A stretch of 64,000 nucleotides of DNA from positions 59,341,824 through 59,405,823 of the forward strand of contig NC_054712.1 of the NCBI RefSeq assembly GCF_016097555.1, written 5' to 3'. The notes under the pieces were generated by a model, which saw only the letters and a program-made list of their open reading frames with translations, did not search any database and was not told where the DNA came from. A program made the position numbers and the translations under genes. The stretch comes from Gigantopelta aegis. Its lineage: Eukaryota > Mollusca > Gastropoda > Neomphalida > Peltospiridae. Shown piece by piece: positions 36,801 to 46,600 of this stretch; within the stretch, counting starts at the first letter, position 1, and the number at the start of each line of letters is the position of its first letter.

Positions 36801-39800
36801 CTAAATTATTCTATTTGCAAAATGGGTAAATTGCCATGAAAGTCAGACTTGGTCTGTAACAGAACATAATAATGCTATATACACAAAATTTCAGCTCAAT
36901 GTCTTGAGGCATTGCGAAACAAAAGTCTGGAAAACAAATGTTTGTATTTCCTACGTTCAAGGGCCATAACTCTGTCAGAAATGGGTAAATTGCCATGAAA
37001 GTCAAAGTTGATCTGTAACAATACATGATAAAGCTATACACAAAATTTCAATATCTCACGGCATTGTGAAAAGAAAAACATATCTGAAAAACTCTATGTG
37101 GGACAGACAGACAAAGGCCAGAGATGAAACCTACAGTCCCCTCCGGTTGGTCCGGTAGGGGATTCATAATTACATGTAGGTTAAACCACTGGATTGTTTT
37201 GCATATATTCAACAATATTAAGTGTTTAATGCAAGCAAATACATTGGTATTTAATAAATAGAGGTTATTACCAGAGTGTTTTTCGGTATCATCAATATCA
37301 TATATTAGGAATACAAATTGTATTATGTGAGCCTCTGGCAAGCATAATACATTATTTTTATTCCTAATATATGATACTGACGATACCGAAATACACGAGG
37401 GTAATAATCTCTTTATCATATAAGCTCAAGCTTAATACAACGTGTTTGTAAACTGTACACACAACTTTAATTCCAGTCCGCCATTACTAGATATTCAAAT
37501 GATGTAAGAATATGTGGTGCGGTGTATTTTTTAATGGAAATGACGTCAAACTCGAATGACATCATTTTGGATGTCCTTATATCAAAATAAAGTTATGCTT
37601 AACGTTTTTTGTTTTCTGAATACTGGACAGCTTTCAGTGTCAAATTGCCATTGAAATGTTTTTATTTGATGACTATGAATGCATACGTCAATCATGGAGT
37701 GTCACCCAAGTACGTTTGCTTAAATGTCAATAAACCTAGTGCCGAGACCTCGACTAATTTACATCTAATTTGCAAAGTTATTAAATTCTTAAAGTATGTG
37801 ATCTGAAAAATATCACATACTTTGATTGCATTGAAAATGTAAGATATTATATGATAAAATGCTATATTATGAACAACAGCTGCACCTATTTTGGATCATC
37901 AGATTAAGTATGCTTCATGGTAAGCAAGTAGACATGTTACGTCAACAATAATTTTTTTAACTGTAATCAACTAACCTTCACCAACTCCTTGGCTCCAACA
38001 GTTGCTTGTCCATGACCAGCTAAGTTCAGTATTATATGAGACCGATCTGTGATGGTTCCTCGCAGCAGTTTGGAAACACACAAAAGAAAAGTTGGTAACG
38101 TCACTTCCCTCACATCATGGTGTTTGGGGTCTGTTGCTAGCATCCATCTAAACAGATTGTCTGTCAGTGTAGGACCCAAGATTACCCCAGTGTGAGACTT
38201 TAAAATAAAAATAAAATTATGGAATTAGTTTCGTTGAGTGTTACATAAATACATATGAACCATGTTGATGTTACTTTTTTTTTTTAAATGAAGACAAAGT
38301 GAATTTTGCATTTTACTTAAAAATGGCAGTTTAGTAGCATGGGATATTTTCTTCCTAAATCACCTCATAGCTTGAAGGCTGCTCATGTGCCATAAAACAT
38401 TTTTTAACGTCTCCGTGAAATACAAAAATATTGTGGCCCAGGGAAAAAGTTGTTTTCAAAATCTTAATTAAAGATATCTTTATAGTCAACTGAAAATTGA
38501 TTAGCAACTACTGTTTAATGGGCACGAGTTCGACCCGTACCACCCTTTAAGTTTAATGGTTTTAGGTATATGGTTAAGGTTAGAGCCTTTGATATACAGG
38601 GATACGGGTCGAACTCTTTCCATTTAATGTTTTAAAATTGGATAGTGATCTATGAAACTTGCATAGCAAATCACAACACGATAATGAACTTGTAAACTGT
38701 TCTCTGTACCTACATAATTTAGGCCTCATACCCACCGCTTTCCAGACAGTTCGTCCACTGGACAATTCATCCACCGGACAATTCGCCCACTCACCTCGGA
38801 CAATTCGTCCACTCGATGACTGCATTTTTTTCAAACATATCAATAGTTACTTCTTTGACATTGTAATAATTTCTTAACATTATTTTGTGGTATACTATAA
38901 CCAAAAAAGTAAAATAGAGTTAGAATTCAACATTACTATCCAGTTTTTATTAACGGTTTGTATTCATTATCATGCGGATTATTCGTCCACAGACGATTCG
39001 TCCACTCGCTCGTACACGATGTGGTAAATAGGTAATGCAAGCCTCCGCGTCGGAAGACTTTATTACCCCCCCCCCCGTCATGTTCTCCTTCAATGGCGTA
39101 AATTCTATCCACTGTACCCTCCCTCGTCACCCCCATATGCCTAATAACCTCGAAATAAAATAAAAACTTGTCTTCAATTCCAATTTAATTAAATGTACAT
39201 TAAAAAACAATTCAACAAAACAACAAATGTCATTCAAAAGTTAACATATTTAACATATTTGACATTAGTAGAAATGAACAAGCGAATCAGTGTAGAATCG
39301 ATGAATAGTATTTTGTCGTTGTTAACTGCACAAATCACTGTAGGAGATTATCCATTCAAATATCATTGGAAGAGAAACGTCCAACAGTCAGCCGACTAAT
39401 GAATGGATAATCTCGCAACAGCACGAATCGATTCTTTGGCAGTAATTTCGTCATTGGTGTAGCGTCTCCAAATGGCAAAGAATTCTCCCTGCCGGGTCCT
39501 ATGCTTCAGCCGTTGCATCCGTCCATACACCCCCGAGTGTGCTGTAACCTCACCGTGGTGCAGGGGTGTAACATTCTCTTTGAGAATGGCCAATACAGCA
39601 CAAATTGAAATTTTGAGTAAAAGTCAGTATCTATCTGTGATATATGTATTTTTGCACAATTCTTTACACTGTTTTTATTTAAATCTTGAATTTTTATATT
39701 GATGTTGATCATCACCTTATTTGTTTGCATTACCATAGTTTGACACCCAACAGCCGATGTATTTTTCATGCTGGGGTGTCGTTAAACATTCATTCATTCA

Positions 39801-40656
39801 TTCATTCCGTCCATACAGGTAGTTAGCGGTGCAGCTTTGAAATAAGGCATGTTGTTTCTACTGGATCCAACTTGGTGAAACAAGCTTAAGCAGTAATGAG
39901 CCTGCATTGCTAATTACTTCACGATATCACAATAGAGTACACCTGTACACTTAATTTGCAAGTTTCAAGTTGAAAGGGAAGGGCTAAAGATTATCTTTAC
40001 TGAGAATATTGTACGAAAAACATCCTACGACATGTAGCATTAAAGGCGTACATTATAGAAACAAATAATAACCGAATAAATAGAAACACCAAATAATTAT
40101 GTCTGCAGAGCATTGTTACAAAAACATCTACCAAGCGTAATCTAATGCAATATAATTTATTTTCACCTTTGTAAATTTATGACACAGCAAAAAAGATACG
40201 GGGTAAAATATATCTAATAATTTATTTAGCCCCCACGTACATGTAGTACACATTATTTAGGCCGTGGACGAAATGTACTGGGAAAATAAAAACCCAGTGG
40301 ACGAATCGTCCGGAACTGATTTTGTGTAGTGGACAAATTGACTGCATCCCTACCCACCACCACTCCCTTTTGAAAAATCCCATCCCAACAACAAAAACAC
40401 AACTTTTGTAACTTTTATTTAACTATTTATAATAGGCCCTATCAGTGTAGCGGTTACCAAACTGTATTGTTACAATGTACCGTGCCTTTAATATGGTAAA
40501 TACGGTAACGAGTTAAAGTACCTCGAGTTGGTCTTTAGAAAGGTGTTTTTTCTCATGACTCAATTTAGAAAATAATCTAGAAATGTATCTCTTCTCGTCG
40601 TCTGTAAAATGAACTTCGGAAAATTGATCGTCATTTTTGCTTTCTGATCCACCCAT
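24665..40656 (-). CDS. MEAK7: MEAK7 / TLDC1, TLDc-domain protein (complete, 8 exons)
   Basis: Exons, in transcription order: 40522-40656, 37976-38197, 32859-32994, 32155-32303, 27891-28200, 26429-26547, 25740-25937, 24665-24817. Phases agree at every junction and give 473 residues (human MEAK7: 456). MEAK7 is a lysosome-associated protein reported to promote an alternative mTOR signalling branch. Residue 2 is Gly (MGGSESKN), a myristoylation-type start like the human MGNS. The N-terminal region is helical and EF-hand-like. The TLDc domain runs from about residue 235 to 411 and includes DSFSQLVQHI, DGHLFGGFASVSWQV, CGVYTTTGYNDHFMYLN, QTMPNGLGMGGQFEYFGLW, GHSKAGPKCTTYGSPQLSG and IEVWAVG. The tail keeps SVLDKDPEALAML and SEGLRE. 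Introns hold minisatellites and LINE fragments. Start and stop are both clear. Confidence 0.95.
25328..25720. mobile_element. MITE in MEAK7 intron 7
   Basis: Imperfect inverted ends cttaaagcccccgcacac and ctgtgtaagctttagg with subterminal gagctatcagctga / taactgatagctct. It is about 390 bp and non-coding. Confidence 0.65.
25740..25937 (-). CDS. MEAK7: MEAK7 exon 7 (TLDc C-terminal half)
   Basis: Encodes GMGGQFEYFGLWIDHAFSVG, then GHSKAGPKCTTYGSPQLSG and VDVIEVWAVG. The donor is gttggt. The acceptor ttttggcag lies inside a tandem repeat that copies the acceptor several times upstream. Confidence 0.94.
25932..26184. repeat. ~40-45 bp tandem repeat spanning the MEAK7 exon 7 acceptor
   Basis: Six degenerate units, each with cattccctgccaaaacaaag or a variant followed by aacatcact and a catcttt-type end. 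On the MEAK7 strand each unit provides a tttggcag-ggaatg-like splice acceptor. Confidence 0.92.
26429..26547 (-). CDS. MEAK7: MEAK7 exon 6 (TLDc core)
   Basis: Exactly 40 codons including the split Gly: GDTQCFLFSLSPHCGVYTTT then GYNDHFMYLN and QTMPNGL. Acceptor tttctttatag, donor gtaagt. This is the most conserved stretch relative to human. Confidence 0.95.
26666..27017. mobile_element. MITE with taaagggacagtcctgagtt ends
   Basis: Long inverted ends: taaagggacagtcctgagtt on the left and aactcaggacagtccctta-type on the right, extending through aagatgtta. TA flanks are consistent with a Tc1/mariner-type target. It lies in MEAK7 intron 5. A related left end is at about 58121. Confidence 0.8.
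27018..27890. other. MEAK7 intron 5 remainder
   Basis: AT-rich. The open frame of exon 5 continues past its donor for some distance on minus, but family similarity stops at the gtaaaa donor. No other gene is seen. Confidence 0.5.
27891..28200 (-). CDS. MEAK7: MEAK7 exon 5 (start of TLDc domain)
   Basis: Acceptor attcctctgtttag. Encodes GIQERNHLVVPRIPFAKHIE and onward through LPHDLQHEWRFLFNNQIFGD, SFSQLVQHIAGPSKGPSVII and DGHLFGGFASVSWQV to SSKFTG; donor gtaaaa. Confidence 0.95.
28272..31352. repeat. 54-bp minisatellite array in MEAK7 intron 4 (about 57 units)
   Basis: The unit begins aatcacgtccaccatggaag and continues gaggttgttttatttatata and cgggtatgtgctag. Variants include an acatgtata insertion, short ggttttttatttata units, and c/t or g/a changes at CpG sites. 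Period 54 is divisible by three, so both strands show long open frames (for example IYIRVCARITSTMEGGCF on +, STYPYINKTTSFHGGRDS on -). These are repeat artefacts. A higher-order block near 29276-29480 recurs near 30290-30470. Confidence 0.98.
31530..31746 (+). mobile_element. SINE, family B, headless
   Basis: Core (accatggtaggtactatcc, aaaagatccctatgctgct, gaatagcccattgcatgg) and tail (gacgccagatataacca, gagtgtcgttaaat, cctttcttcctt). It directly abuts the right end of the 54-bp array by about 180 bp of unique sequence. Confidence 0.85.
32155..32303 (-). CDS. MEAK7: MEAK7 exon 4
   Basis: Acceptor tttttcaag, donor gtaaga; 50 codons including the split Gly. Encodes GDSKTKGLSLPIIPEGCEYS then ADDIENWLSKCSLFLQVFEH to CFCVYK. 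This matches the human segment around AVIEDWVFRVPHVAIFLSVV. Confidence 0.92.
32358..32592 (-). mobile_element. SINE, family A, 5'-truncated
   Basis: Minus strand: core (gggctatttctcgtcccagc, aactggtatatccaaggcc, atcctgtctgggatgg) and tail (tttgacatccaatagcc, tcaatgtgctctagtgg, aacaaaacaaac). The tRNA-like head is missing. Confidence 0.85.
32859..32994 (-). CDS. MEAK7: MEAK7 exon 3
   Basis: Acceptor aaattcatttcag, donor gttaat; ends in phase 1. Encodes CVDMLLYSFARVVEKSSEFK then SWILHRCEDSFTRLALSLLE to DLLHTG, corresponding to the human stretch around TEDLVGSVVHVL. Confidence 0.9.
33530..34884 (-). mobile_element. Decayed LINE fragment, L1/Tx1-like 3' region
   Basis: On minus, several frames together resemble the C-terminal part of L1/Tx1-group ORF2: a FISREQLQLPRELGGFELV-like stretch near 34840-34760, then WDFDIIYKIIHNLI, FRFNVFKIVFGISHKVGND, KVIKTIWASCKMLEENKP and FKCYVKNRLETEYSAAVEQ. 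Many stops and frame changes are present, so it is an old inactive copy. It ends abruptly at about 34884 against an oppositely oriented LINE. Confidence 0.65.
34886..36150 (+). mobile_element. LINE fragment, Jockey/CR1-like reverse transcriptase
   Basis: A 5'-truncated non-LTR retrotransposon. Recognisable parts are SQSGFRPKHSCQTALIDITD, the RT motif A region GVIFLDFKKAFDVVDH, the catalytic box YADD (35319-35330) in SMYADDSTMFMSG, then KLLGIKVDNNLKWTNQV and the C-terminal ILPLIDYCCVIWG, RLLKLQKRAARMILD and NYDLRN-like NPYNLRN. Three frame changes break it: about ten bases are lost after YGVP (removing the QGS motif), and there are small indels near 35447 and 35603. It ends with a stop at 36144-36146. 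Clade assignment is approximate. Confidence 0.85.
36653..36802. repeat. 150-bp foldback hairpin
   Basis: Arms of about 70 bp run agagaataac...ccctcgcc and ggctcgggt...gttattctct with few mismatches and a short loop near ccaaa. It lies in MEAK7 intron 2 and is probably a short foldback MITE. Confidence 0.85.
36820..37160. repeat. Interspersed repeat with 'gggccataactctg' motif, tandemly doubled
   Basis: Two adjacent copies of a roughly 120-130 bp block each contain aaatgggtaaattgccatga, gatctgtaaca-like and caaaatttca. A related block is at 33185-33330. The right side ends ggacagacagacaaaggcc. I recognise this as a repeat seen widely in molluscs; class unknown. Confidence 0.6.
37261..37411. 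repeat. 151-bp foldback hairpin
   Basis: Arms start gaggttattacc and end gggtaataatctc. Internal matches include cggtatcatcaatatcata against tatgatactgacgatacc. About 65-bp imperfect arms surround a short loop. Confidence 0.85.
37976..38197 (-). CDS. MEAK7: MEAK7 exon 2
   Basis: Acceptor ttattttaaag, donor gttagt; 74 codons, phase 0 at both ends. Encodes SHTGVILGPTLTDNLFRWML then ATDPKHHDVREVTLPTFLLC to ATVGAKELVK. It aligns with human LQNHVGEALPPEMVTRLYDG. Confidence 0.92.
38740..40340. repeat. Composite repeat region with 'gtccactggacaattcgtcc'-like motifs (MEAK7 intron 1)
   Basis: The motif family ggacaattcgtccactcg recurs at 38745-38815, 38985-39010 and, inverted, at 40290-40340, suggesting an old element with related ends. 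A minus-strand frame at 39396-39593 (GVYGRMQRLKHRTRQGEFFA) has no family I can name. A family C SINE tail on minus lies at 39740-39816. Confidence 0.4.
40522..40656 (-). CDS. MEAK7: MEAK7 exon 1 (start codon, myristoylation-type N-terminus)
   Basis: The ATG (cat at 40654-40656) opens MGGSESKNDDQFSEVHFTDD and runs to KDQLE; donor gtactt. The Gly at position 2 with Ser at 6 fits N-myristoylation. Confidence 0.92.
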
Positions 40657-40851
40657 AATTAAAGTTTAAGCGGTGAAAAATAAACCAGAAACACAAAATC
40701 ACGATCAACCTTCACATTCACGCTTTTATTTCCGGAATTGCGCAGATAGACTGAGCGGCCATATTCGAAACGTTGAGTGACATTTGTTGTGGGTTTTTTT
40801 TTTGGTCAGTTAATAACATATCGAGTTAGAAAATAACAGTATTTTCTTACC
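40657..40851. promoter_or_regulatory. Shared MEAK7/CEP76 bidirectional promoter region
   Basis: Only 195 bp separate the two start codons, so both 5' UTRs and the core promoter must fit here. Visible motifs are atttccggaattgcgca (an ETS-type CCGGAA core) and gcggccatatt (YY1-like). There is no clear TATA box near either likely start. Confidence 0.75.
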
Positions 40852-40914
40852 ATGGCATTGCCTCCCGAAAAAATCTCGGAGTTGAAGCAAATAATCCACT
40901 CACAGCTAACACAG
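40852..40914 (+). CDS. CEP76: CEP76 exon 1
   Basis: Twenty-one codons, MALPPEKISELKQIIHSQLT plus Q; donor gtaaat. The context ttaccatgg is a reasonable animal initiation context. Confidence 0.93.
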
Positions 40915-43593
40915 GTAAATAAACAAAACATGTCTGTTCCCCGCCGGTGTCCGTACGTGACGGAGCATGTTGTGATCACCTAATCACTGATCGCTGTCAT
41001 TAAAACATTGCTGTCAAATGCAACATTAAATGTAAATAATCAATAATGAAGGACGCCATCGGCCCAGGGCGAGTAGGGGTGCTACACGTCAGTTTTCCTT
41101 TAATTTCTGAATAAATTGGTTAACACAATTATCAAATTAAGCTTAAATTGGAAAATAAATTGAACCCGCCCCCTCCAAACTCTACTAAGCATAAAGGACA
41201 GTGTGCGATTTTGAGGAGAGTCCAGGAGCCCGATGCTTGTGAAAAATCATATACTGATATAGAACACTCCAGATTGGCAAGTACAAGCCAGCATGGCTCG
41301 TAAAGCTTATTTGTACAAATTACATTGATTCTTGAAAATGACAGTCAACATATATCTCAAAATCCTGGGAAATCACAGTCTTGAATGTTTCATGGAAAAC
41401 ATTTAGTGTATTTTCTGTTCTACTGGAGATGCACGACAGGGCTTGCTGGGTTGGTGACGGGTTCTAAAGATTTGCAAACAGGGAGACCTTTAACACTTAA
41501 ATTTTTTAAACAAAAATCACACACTGAATGTTATGGCAAAAACATATCTGCTTGCCCCCTCCACATTTAAAGGGGATGAATAAATTGAATCATAGTCACT
41601 TTGTACCATAGTCATTTTGTATCGTACTACGTATATTAAATTTAATTTAATACTGACGATGCAAATAAATGCATTATTGGTAAAAATACACAAACAAATC
41701 AGAACAGTGTCATTGTCAGACAATGTGTAATGGACATAGTGTAATGGACACAATTTCATATGTAATTTAATAGTTATGATTGACTATCTACTTGCAGTTA
41801 TTAATATTATGCACAACCATTAAGCATTCCATAGTGTGTGTGTGTGTGTACACAGTCAAACTTTGGTAACTCAATCTTGAAGGGGACAAGGAAATAGTTC
41901 AGGGAGTTTGAGTTTTCAAAATTAATATATAAGAGTTCAAATTTGAAACTGCATTGCAGCTGGTTTTTTCGCCAAAACATTCACCAATCTTCAATTTCTT
42001 TTAGCTGTGGGCTTAGTCTGACCACTTCGGGGAGTGTTCAGTGGTTACTTCTGGCATTGTTAAGAGGCACTTGTAACCATCTACTATGCACCCCTACTAC
42101 CGGCGGTCGTTAGTTAGTGCCGTGGGTCAAACCAGCTTTATTAGCGGCAGAGAATGAGGATGCCAGGTGGGTGCAGGGAAATACATAGAGTCTGCACCCG
42201 TGGAGGAAGTTGAGACAGGTAGGCGATGGTGTGGACAGCTCAGAAGACAGAGTCGGAGGAAACTGACAGAAAGGGTCGAAACAGATTGAAATCATGGGAG
42301 AAATTGGAAAGTTTTTTTTATATTAAGATAATGAGAATGATAGACAGAGGGTGATAGATAAGAAAGATGAATGAATGTGTGAGCCAGCTTTGACGGGATT
42401 TTAACCACTGTCGTCAGCTTGATTGTCCAGCAGCTTATCCACTAGACCACGGAGCTCACTTTTGCTTGCATAGTTGCCAGGATCCTTGAAATTGTCTGCG
42501 ATGTAGGATTTGAGAAATGTCAATTTTCATAGAACGATGAATATGCATCAAGGCTAGTCCAGCCAGTCTGTCTTCTCACATGGTGTTTCGTAAATAAGTT
42601 TTGACACAGCGTAGTCAGAAGAAAGCCCCCCCAAATAATTCAAATGTGATTAATGTTTGTCACTGTTACGGCACTGTATATCACTCTTCTTGATCCAGTA
42701 GCAGCAATGATGGTTTATATATATATATATATATATATAATGTGTATTTGTGTGTGTGCACCCGCCACCTTCCTATGCCACTGATCCAGTAGCAGCAATG
42801 ATGGTTTATATATATATATATATAATGTGTGTTTGTGTGTGTGTGACCGCCACCTTCCTATGCCACTGATCCAGTAGCAGCAATGATGGTTTATATATAT
42901 ATATATATAATGTGTGTTTGTGTGTGTGCGCCCGCCACCTTCCTATGCCACTGATCCAGTAGCAGCAATGATGGTTTATATATATATATATATAATGTGT
43001 GTTTGTGTGTGTGCGCCCGCCACCTTCCTATGCCACTGATCCAGTAGCAGCAATGATGGTTTATATATATATATATATAATGTGTGTTTGTGTGTGTGTG
43101 CCCGCCACCTTCCTATGCCACTGATCCAGTAGCAGCAATGATGGTTTATATATATATATATATATATAATGTGTGTTTGTGTGTGTGCGCCCGCCACCTT
43201 CCTATGCCACTGATCCAGTAGCAGCAATGATGGTTTATATATATATATATATATATATAATGTGTGTTTGTGTGTGTGCGCCCGCCACCTTCCTATGCCA
43301 CTGATCCAGTAGCAGCAATGATGGTTTATATATATATATATATATAATGTGTGTTTGTGTGTGTGCGCCCGCCACCTTCCTATGCCACTGATCCAGTAGC
43401 AGCAATGATGGTTTATATATATATATATATATATATATAATGTGTGTTTGTGTGTGTGCGCCCGCCACCTTCCTATGCCACTGATCCAGTGGCAGCAATG
43501 ATGGTTTATATATATATATATATATATATAATGTGTGTTTGTGTGTGTGCGCCCGCCACCTTCCTATGCCACTGATCCAGTAGCAGCAATGAT

Positions 43594-43669
<76 letters not shown>

Positions 43670-46600
43670 GTGTGTTTGTGTGTGTGTGCCCGCCACCTTC
43701 CTATGCCACTGCTATATGTAAATGGATAAAACTTGTTTTTTTTAAATGTGCGTGTTCGTCTGGGTTATGTTTTTGGTTAGTGCTGCAATGATATACCGGT
43801 ATATTTGATCAGCTCGATATGAACTGCAGTACAGTTTTGCATATTGCAATTTTTACACACTATTTTTTCCTTGTATCTTATTTGACTTGAAATAGGCAAA
43901 CAAACAAACAAAACCCCCATCATTTTATTAATTGGTGATGACAAAAATGTAACAGTCATGTCAAGCGTCTTTGGCTTACTTGTTGGCATATGAATTGATA
44001 GTTTGGTTATACTTGGTTCTAACTTCTAAACAAAACATGTTAAAAGTCCAATAAAAATAACCACCATGTTAACAATAATTACAAATAAATGTTTTGTTAC
44101 TTACACGTTATTATTCATTGTTTATTTACATTGGAATACGGCTACGGCTATCATCTTCAAAGAAATAAACCAACAAGTGAGAATCGCACTTCGCTGTTTT
44201 TCCCTCAACTCCGAATACTTCGGCCGATAATTCAAAACACGTCAGCCAATAACCTCTGGTTCGGTCGATCTGCCGAAACATTGCAACTCAATATGTACAA
44301 TTTCCTGTCAAGCGAGCAGCAGCGGAAAAGCCTGATAGTAATGATTTCCGAATGTGACAAATTATAAATAGTTTGACACTGTCACACCGATGTTCTAGTA
44401 GACTAGTATTGTGTTAAAAAATAAAAATGACCAAGAACATTATGCTACTGATAAATGTTGTGGTTTATATAATCCTTTAGGTCTATGATGGAATCAGTAT
44501 TACAAATATTTTGATTTATATACTTAGTTTATTAAAAAAACAACCCATAAATATTTAAAAAAAATAATATCAACTACACATGTATATTGCAATACATATT
44601 GCAATACAGTTTCTTGTATCACAATATATCGCAATACAGTTTTGATTGTATCGTTGTACCCCTATTTTTGGTTGTGTGTGTGTACTGGTGTGTGTGGACT
44701 ATTTATTTGGGGCAGATTTGTTGTTGTTACTGGGGTTTTCTTTGGGGGGAGGTAAAATTGTTGTGGGGGTTTTATTTTTAAAATAATAGGTTTTTTGTTT
44801 TGCCTGCCACTTGTGCTTATAATCATGTATACAACAATGTCTTCATTTTAACATATTGGGCAATCGGCATGCAAGACTAACAAAAATATGTTTATACAAA
44901 TATTTTGATGTAAATAAACCAAATACTGTTACTAGGTAAATGTTTCTAGGTTAAATTATATATTTGGCTGTTATTACAGCAAAATTTACACTTTATAATG
45001 CAATATATATAGGCCTAATCAGGTGCGGGTTCAGGCGTGGGCCCAAGAGGCCCGGACCCCCCAATTTTTGGAGAAACAATATATATTACAGAATACACAA
45101 AAATGCAAAGTTATCCCGTCTATTTTCAAAAACTACAGCAGGTTTTGGGGCCCCCTCTATTAAAAAGTACTGGATCTGCACCTGCTAGTTTGCAGCAAAT
45201 CAAATATTTAGTCAAAGTTTTTGTTGTTTTTGTAAATAATTTCAGTTTGGTTTGACATAATAATAAAAATAAAAGTGTTTTGGAAATAGCAAAAGTATGT
45301 GGTTTTTTGGTGTAATTTAGAAAACAAGGTCTCAGAAATAAATAACTTGTAGTAAATTCCATAGTATGAAAAAATGTGTTCCCCGTGGGAAGCACTATAA
45401 ACATATATTTCTATTATTTAACTATTATAAGTGTGTTACTGTCACACGCAATTCATTAAAACTGTAGGTGAGTTTGTATGTTTAAATGAAATAATGATAA
45501 TTAATGTGAGGCGAGATTGCAGCTTTTTAAAAAAATCCAAAATTTCCATGCAAGAAAACCAAAACAATCAAACAATCATTTTAGCAAAATGTTCAGAAAG
45601 ATATTTTTGTGAGGTGATCCAGGGCTTCTGAAAAATACTGCATTCTCATTTTACATGATAATGAACTGTATATATTTTCTCAACTGTATTAACTTGGTTC
45701 AAACCTTGACATATAAAAAATTGAGGGGAGTGATTAATTGCTCCCCTGACTTAGATTATGGGGAGCCATGTAAGATATTACCAAAATAACGGTAATATAT
45801 GTTCACATGCTAATGGGATAGAAAAATTACTTTCCTTGAGCCCATCTTGGGTGGTCTATTGTTTTCATGTGTATATAAACAAGTAGTAGCCCTGAACAAT
45901 GATCCTTTTTATTTTCAGATGGATATTCAGACCAAGATTCGTGACATTTTGTCTGACACTGTACGGGAGGAGTTTTCTGCTCAGCATGGCCATATTAGTG
46001 AACAGGAATTAATGCAGAAGCTGCGTCAACGAGGGATTGTGGACGACATTCTGCACAGAATACAGTTCGACACCGAAACACAGATAATTCCACCCGTATC
46101 TCATTTCCAGGACCGCGATGATCACGTCAGACAGATGCCATCGAAAAAAGGTCACTTGACAGTTTTAATCAGGCTTCTGCATGTGCTTAATGTGGAAAGG
46201 AAATTTATTGAAATTTTGTTTCTAAACATTTCACCAAACTCCCATAAAGTTTTATTAGTCAAACATAAAATTTTAAGCCAATCTGCATTTAAATATTGTT
46301 AACTGGGTAATTTGAATGCCAGCAAGGTTTTCTGTTATAACAGGTGGGTAAGAAAAGCTGACATAATCCCCCATCCACCCCATCCCCTGGACTAAATTTC
46401 CCCATCATTTTCTGACTGGGTGAACATAATCGTCACATTGGGGGAATTAATCCTTCCTAATCCCACCAAGACCTGCTTCGATAAACACTGGCAAGTTGTA
46501 TTTCTGATCAGTTCAAAATAAATGCATTTTAAATATTTTGTTTACTACATATGATTACTTTTAATTTAATTTATTGTTAAAGGAAACATGTCACGTAAAC

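Noticed and set aside
42976-43696. IYIYIY-rich membrane-like proteins
   Set aside because: Translation of (AT)n within a minisatellite.
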